In this document: positions 61,863 through 64,000 of the stretch, in pieces
Layout of the letters: every line of letters begins with the position of its first letter
Numbering within the stretch: position 1 is the first letter of the stretch
Origin: an archaeon
GTDB taxonomy: Archaea; Nanobdellota; Nanobdellia; Pacearchaeales; GW2011-AR1
Assembly (NCBI GenBank): GCA_018653485.1
Contig: JABHZE010000002.1
Location: forward strand, 142,395-206,394
Length of the DNA: 64,000 bases
Direction: 5' to 3'
Made by a program: the position numbers and the translations under genes
The notes under the pieces: generated by a model
Told to the model about the DNA's origin: nothing
What the model saw: only the letters and a program-made list of their open reading frames with translations
The model's database searches: none

Positions 61863-62954
61863 ATGAAGTCAGAAACAAGAAGGGATAAAAGTAATATCTC
61901 AAGTTGGATATTTCATATTATTTATCTAATTTTATTACTCACTATATTATTTTCTATTTTTGTTTCAATAGCCCCGGTTATAACCTTAGGACTTTTTCTA
62001 ATTATTCCTCTTTTATTTCCATCTAAAAAACTGAGGTTGAGAGTTTATATTTTCTTAGCATTGATAATCCCTTTTATGTTTCTTGAATGGACTTTAGTTC
62101 AGTATGTTGATACTGAAGGGTTAGTTGTTCTTTTATATCCCGCGCCGGTTATTGTTATTATGGCGTTTAGTCATTATCTATTAAGATACGCCAAAAAGAA
62201 AGGAAGTAATCTGCTCAGAGTAACCGGAATTATAACCATACTAATCCTTATTTTATTATTTACATTTTTGGCTATTTCAAGAATAAATAATATCATCATA
62301 GACCATGAAAACCGTATATTAAGGGATAAAATCAGTTGCAGTGGGGCTTATACTACAACCTCACCTGAAGAGTTATCTAAACTTTGCAATGAAATTCAAA
62401 TGGGGGGAACTAAGGAATGGGATTGGAAAGGATTTAAGTTATATTGTGAAGATTTAGTGGAAAAAATAAGGGAAGATAAATATTATTTTGATTATTATGA
62501 TTACCCTGAAAACAAATTTGGAATTAGGAATCCTAGAAACTATCAAGATTGTGACGATAGGATTTATGAATTGATAAATTTTAAAATTTTTCAAAATTCT
62601 GAAAGAAAAATAGTTTCTGAAGTTATTGATATGGGGGGAAGGCCTGAAGAATTAGATCCTAATTTATGTGATATATATTCTGAAATGGATCATGAACTTT
62701 TAAAAAAAATATATGTATTAAAAATTAATGTAAATGAAGATACTATAAAAATGAGAATAGAAGATTGTTATAAAAATTTAGCCACCTATACTGGAGATAT
62801 AGAAATTTGTGAAACACTTAGATTTCCACATGCATGCTATAGTGACGTAGCTAAAGGAAGAAATAATCCCTCAATTTGCGATAATATAGGGATTAATTAC
62901 AACACCAATATTGATGAAGAATACATAGCAAGGTGCAAGGAACAAGCAAAATGA
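61863..62954 (+). CDS. Multi-pass membrane protein with Cys-containing C-terminal domain
   Basis: Several TM segments in first ~145 aa. Confidence 0.65.
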   Translation: MKSETRRDKSNISSWIFHIIYLILLLTILFSIFVSIAPVITLGLFLIIPLLFPSKKLRLRVYIFLALIIPFMFLEWTLVQYVDTEGLVVLLYPAPVIVIMAFSHYLLRYAKKKGSNLLRVTGIITILILILLFTFLAISRINNIIIDHENRILRDKISCSGAYTTTSPEELSKLCNEIQMGGTKEWDWKGFKLYCEDLVEKIREDKYYFDYYDYPENKFGIRNPRNYQDCDDRIYELINFKIFQNSERKIVSEVIDMGGRPEELDPNLCDIYSEMDHELLKKIYVLKINVNEDTIKMRIEDCYKNLATYTGDIEICETLRFPHACYSDVAKGRNNPSICDNIGINYNTNIDEEYIARCKEQAK

Positions 62955-63010
62955 GTAAAAAATAATTTTCAACAAAGATTTATAAATAATAATTCACTCT
63001 AATAACTAAT

Positions 63011-64000
63011 ATGAAAAAAGAAAGTGTGTTAGTTAGTTTTATTTTTTTAATAGTTTTAACTGGAATTTTTCTTGTAAGTGCTTCTGACATTTCATTATCA
63101 ATTGGATTAAATGATGTTGAACATACTGTAGAATTAATTTCAGTTAGTGATAGTTCAGTAACAGTAACAATTGATGATAGTGATTCTCGTGAGATAGATG
63201 AACAATCTACACCCTATACTATATACAATTCACCAGTAACCTCTGATTTAAAATTTATTGTTACTAATGCAGATGAACAAAATTTAAAGTTAAATACAAC
63301 TATGTTAATTGGATTTGAATTAAATTTAGATATTCAAGACCCTTCAGACAATTTTATAATTGATGGGGTTTCTAATAATGTTGAACTTATCTCTGCTTCA
63401 GATACTGCTGCTACAATTGCAGTAACAAATGCTGCGGGGCAAACAGTTAGTAAGGAAATTGATATTCAACAATATACTGGACCCTATAATCTTATGCAGG
63501 CAAAAAAAATAGGAGATTTTTATGTAATTTTAAAAGATGCAGACGAAAGTAATTTAGATTTATCTGCAAATATTCTTGTTTTTTATGAAAAAAACTTTTT
63601 TGTAGAACCCACTCCAGTTACAACTTGTGAAGAAGGTTATACTTGTTTAGATTCAGACAATCCGACTCAAACAACTAATATTGCAGGCTCTGATTACACT
63701 CTAGAACTTATCTCTGCTTCAGATACTGCAGCTACAATTGCAGTAACAAATACTGCTGGAACAACCGAAAGCAAGGAAATTAGTGAAGATCAATCAAAGG
63801 TTATCAATGGTATTAACATCTATCTAAAAAATGCAGATGAGAGCAACCTTCAATTAATTGCAGTAATAAAAGCAACTTCTATCACAACTTGTGAAGAAGG
63901 TTATACTTGTTTAGATTCAGACAATCCTACTCAAACAGTTAATGTTGCAGGCTCTGATTACACTCTAGAACTTATCTCTGCTTCAGATACTGCAGCTACA
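63011..64000 (+). CDS. Partial repeat-containing surface protein (runs off window end)
   Basis: MKKESVLVSFIFLIVLTGIFLVSASDISLSIG signal; repeated TCEEGYTCLDSDNPTQT...GSDYTLELISASDTAATIAVTN. Confidence 0.85.
   Translation, partial: MKKESVLVSFIFLIVLTGIFLVSASDISLSIGLNDVEHTVELISVSDSSVTVTIDDSDSREIDEQSTPYTIYNSPVTSDLKFIVTNADEQNLKLNTTMLIGFELNLDIQDPSDNFIIDGVSNNVELISASDTAATIAVTNAAGQTVSKEIDIQQYTGPYNLMQAKKIGDFYVILKDADESNLDLSANILVFYEKNFFVEPTPVTTCEEGYTCLDSDNPTQTTNIAGSDYTLELISASDTAATIAVTNTAGTTESKEISEDQSKVINGINIYLKNADESNLQLIAVIKATSITTCEEGYTCLDSDNPTQTVNVAGSDYTLELISASDTAAT
63620..64000 (+). repeat. Tandem 264-bp (88-aa) coding repeat
   Basis: CAACTTGTGAAGAAGGTTATACTTGTTTAGATTCAGACAATCC at 63621 and 63885. 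Confidence 0.85.

Overview
AT-rich archaeal chromosome segment. It carries archaeal PCNA, PriS-type primase, Hjc, Rrp4/41/42 exosome, SBDS, proteasome alpha, RpoK, eL31/eL39/eS19/uS2, TrmY, RNase J, Mre11/Rad50 and a form III RuBisCO. Short split operons, many Cys-rich membrane-anchored surface proteins and extended charged tails suggest a DPANN (Woesearchaeota/Pacearchaeota-like) genome; this placement is inference. A 16S - tRNA-Ala(UGC) - 23S operon lies on the minus strand, followed by RNase P RNA and tRNA-Phe(GAA), neither of which is in the ORF track. Highlights: (1) a ~424-nt ORF-less group I intron in the 23S gene; (2) a bacterial-type CsrA inside the proteasome/SBDS/exosome operon; (3) a translationally coupled five-gene cassette (two ATP-grasp ligases, opine-type dehydrogenase, B12-dependent mutase-like protein, class-I amidotransferase/C26), flanked by direct copies of a dispersed hairpin repeat; (4) an identical 31-nt hairpin element next to rnpB and in the leader of the RNase P protein gene pop5, with a covarying relative in the RuBisCO leader; (5) two loci where a gene's 3' end is duplicated downstream as a synonymous, stop-terminated remnant; (6) palindromic tetraloop elements embedded in frame in coding sequences; (7) a PEP-CTERM-like sorting tail; (8) a B12-radical SAM gene split at a homopolymer. 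No CRISPR array, transposase or prophage was recognised.
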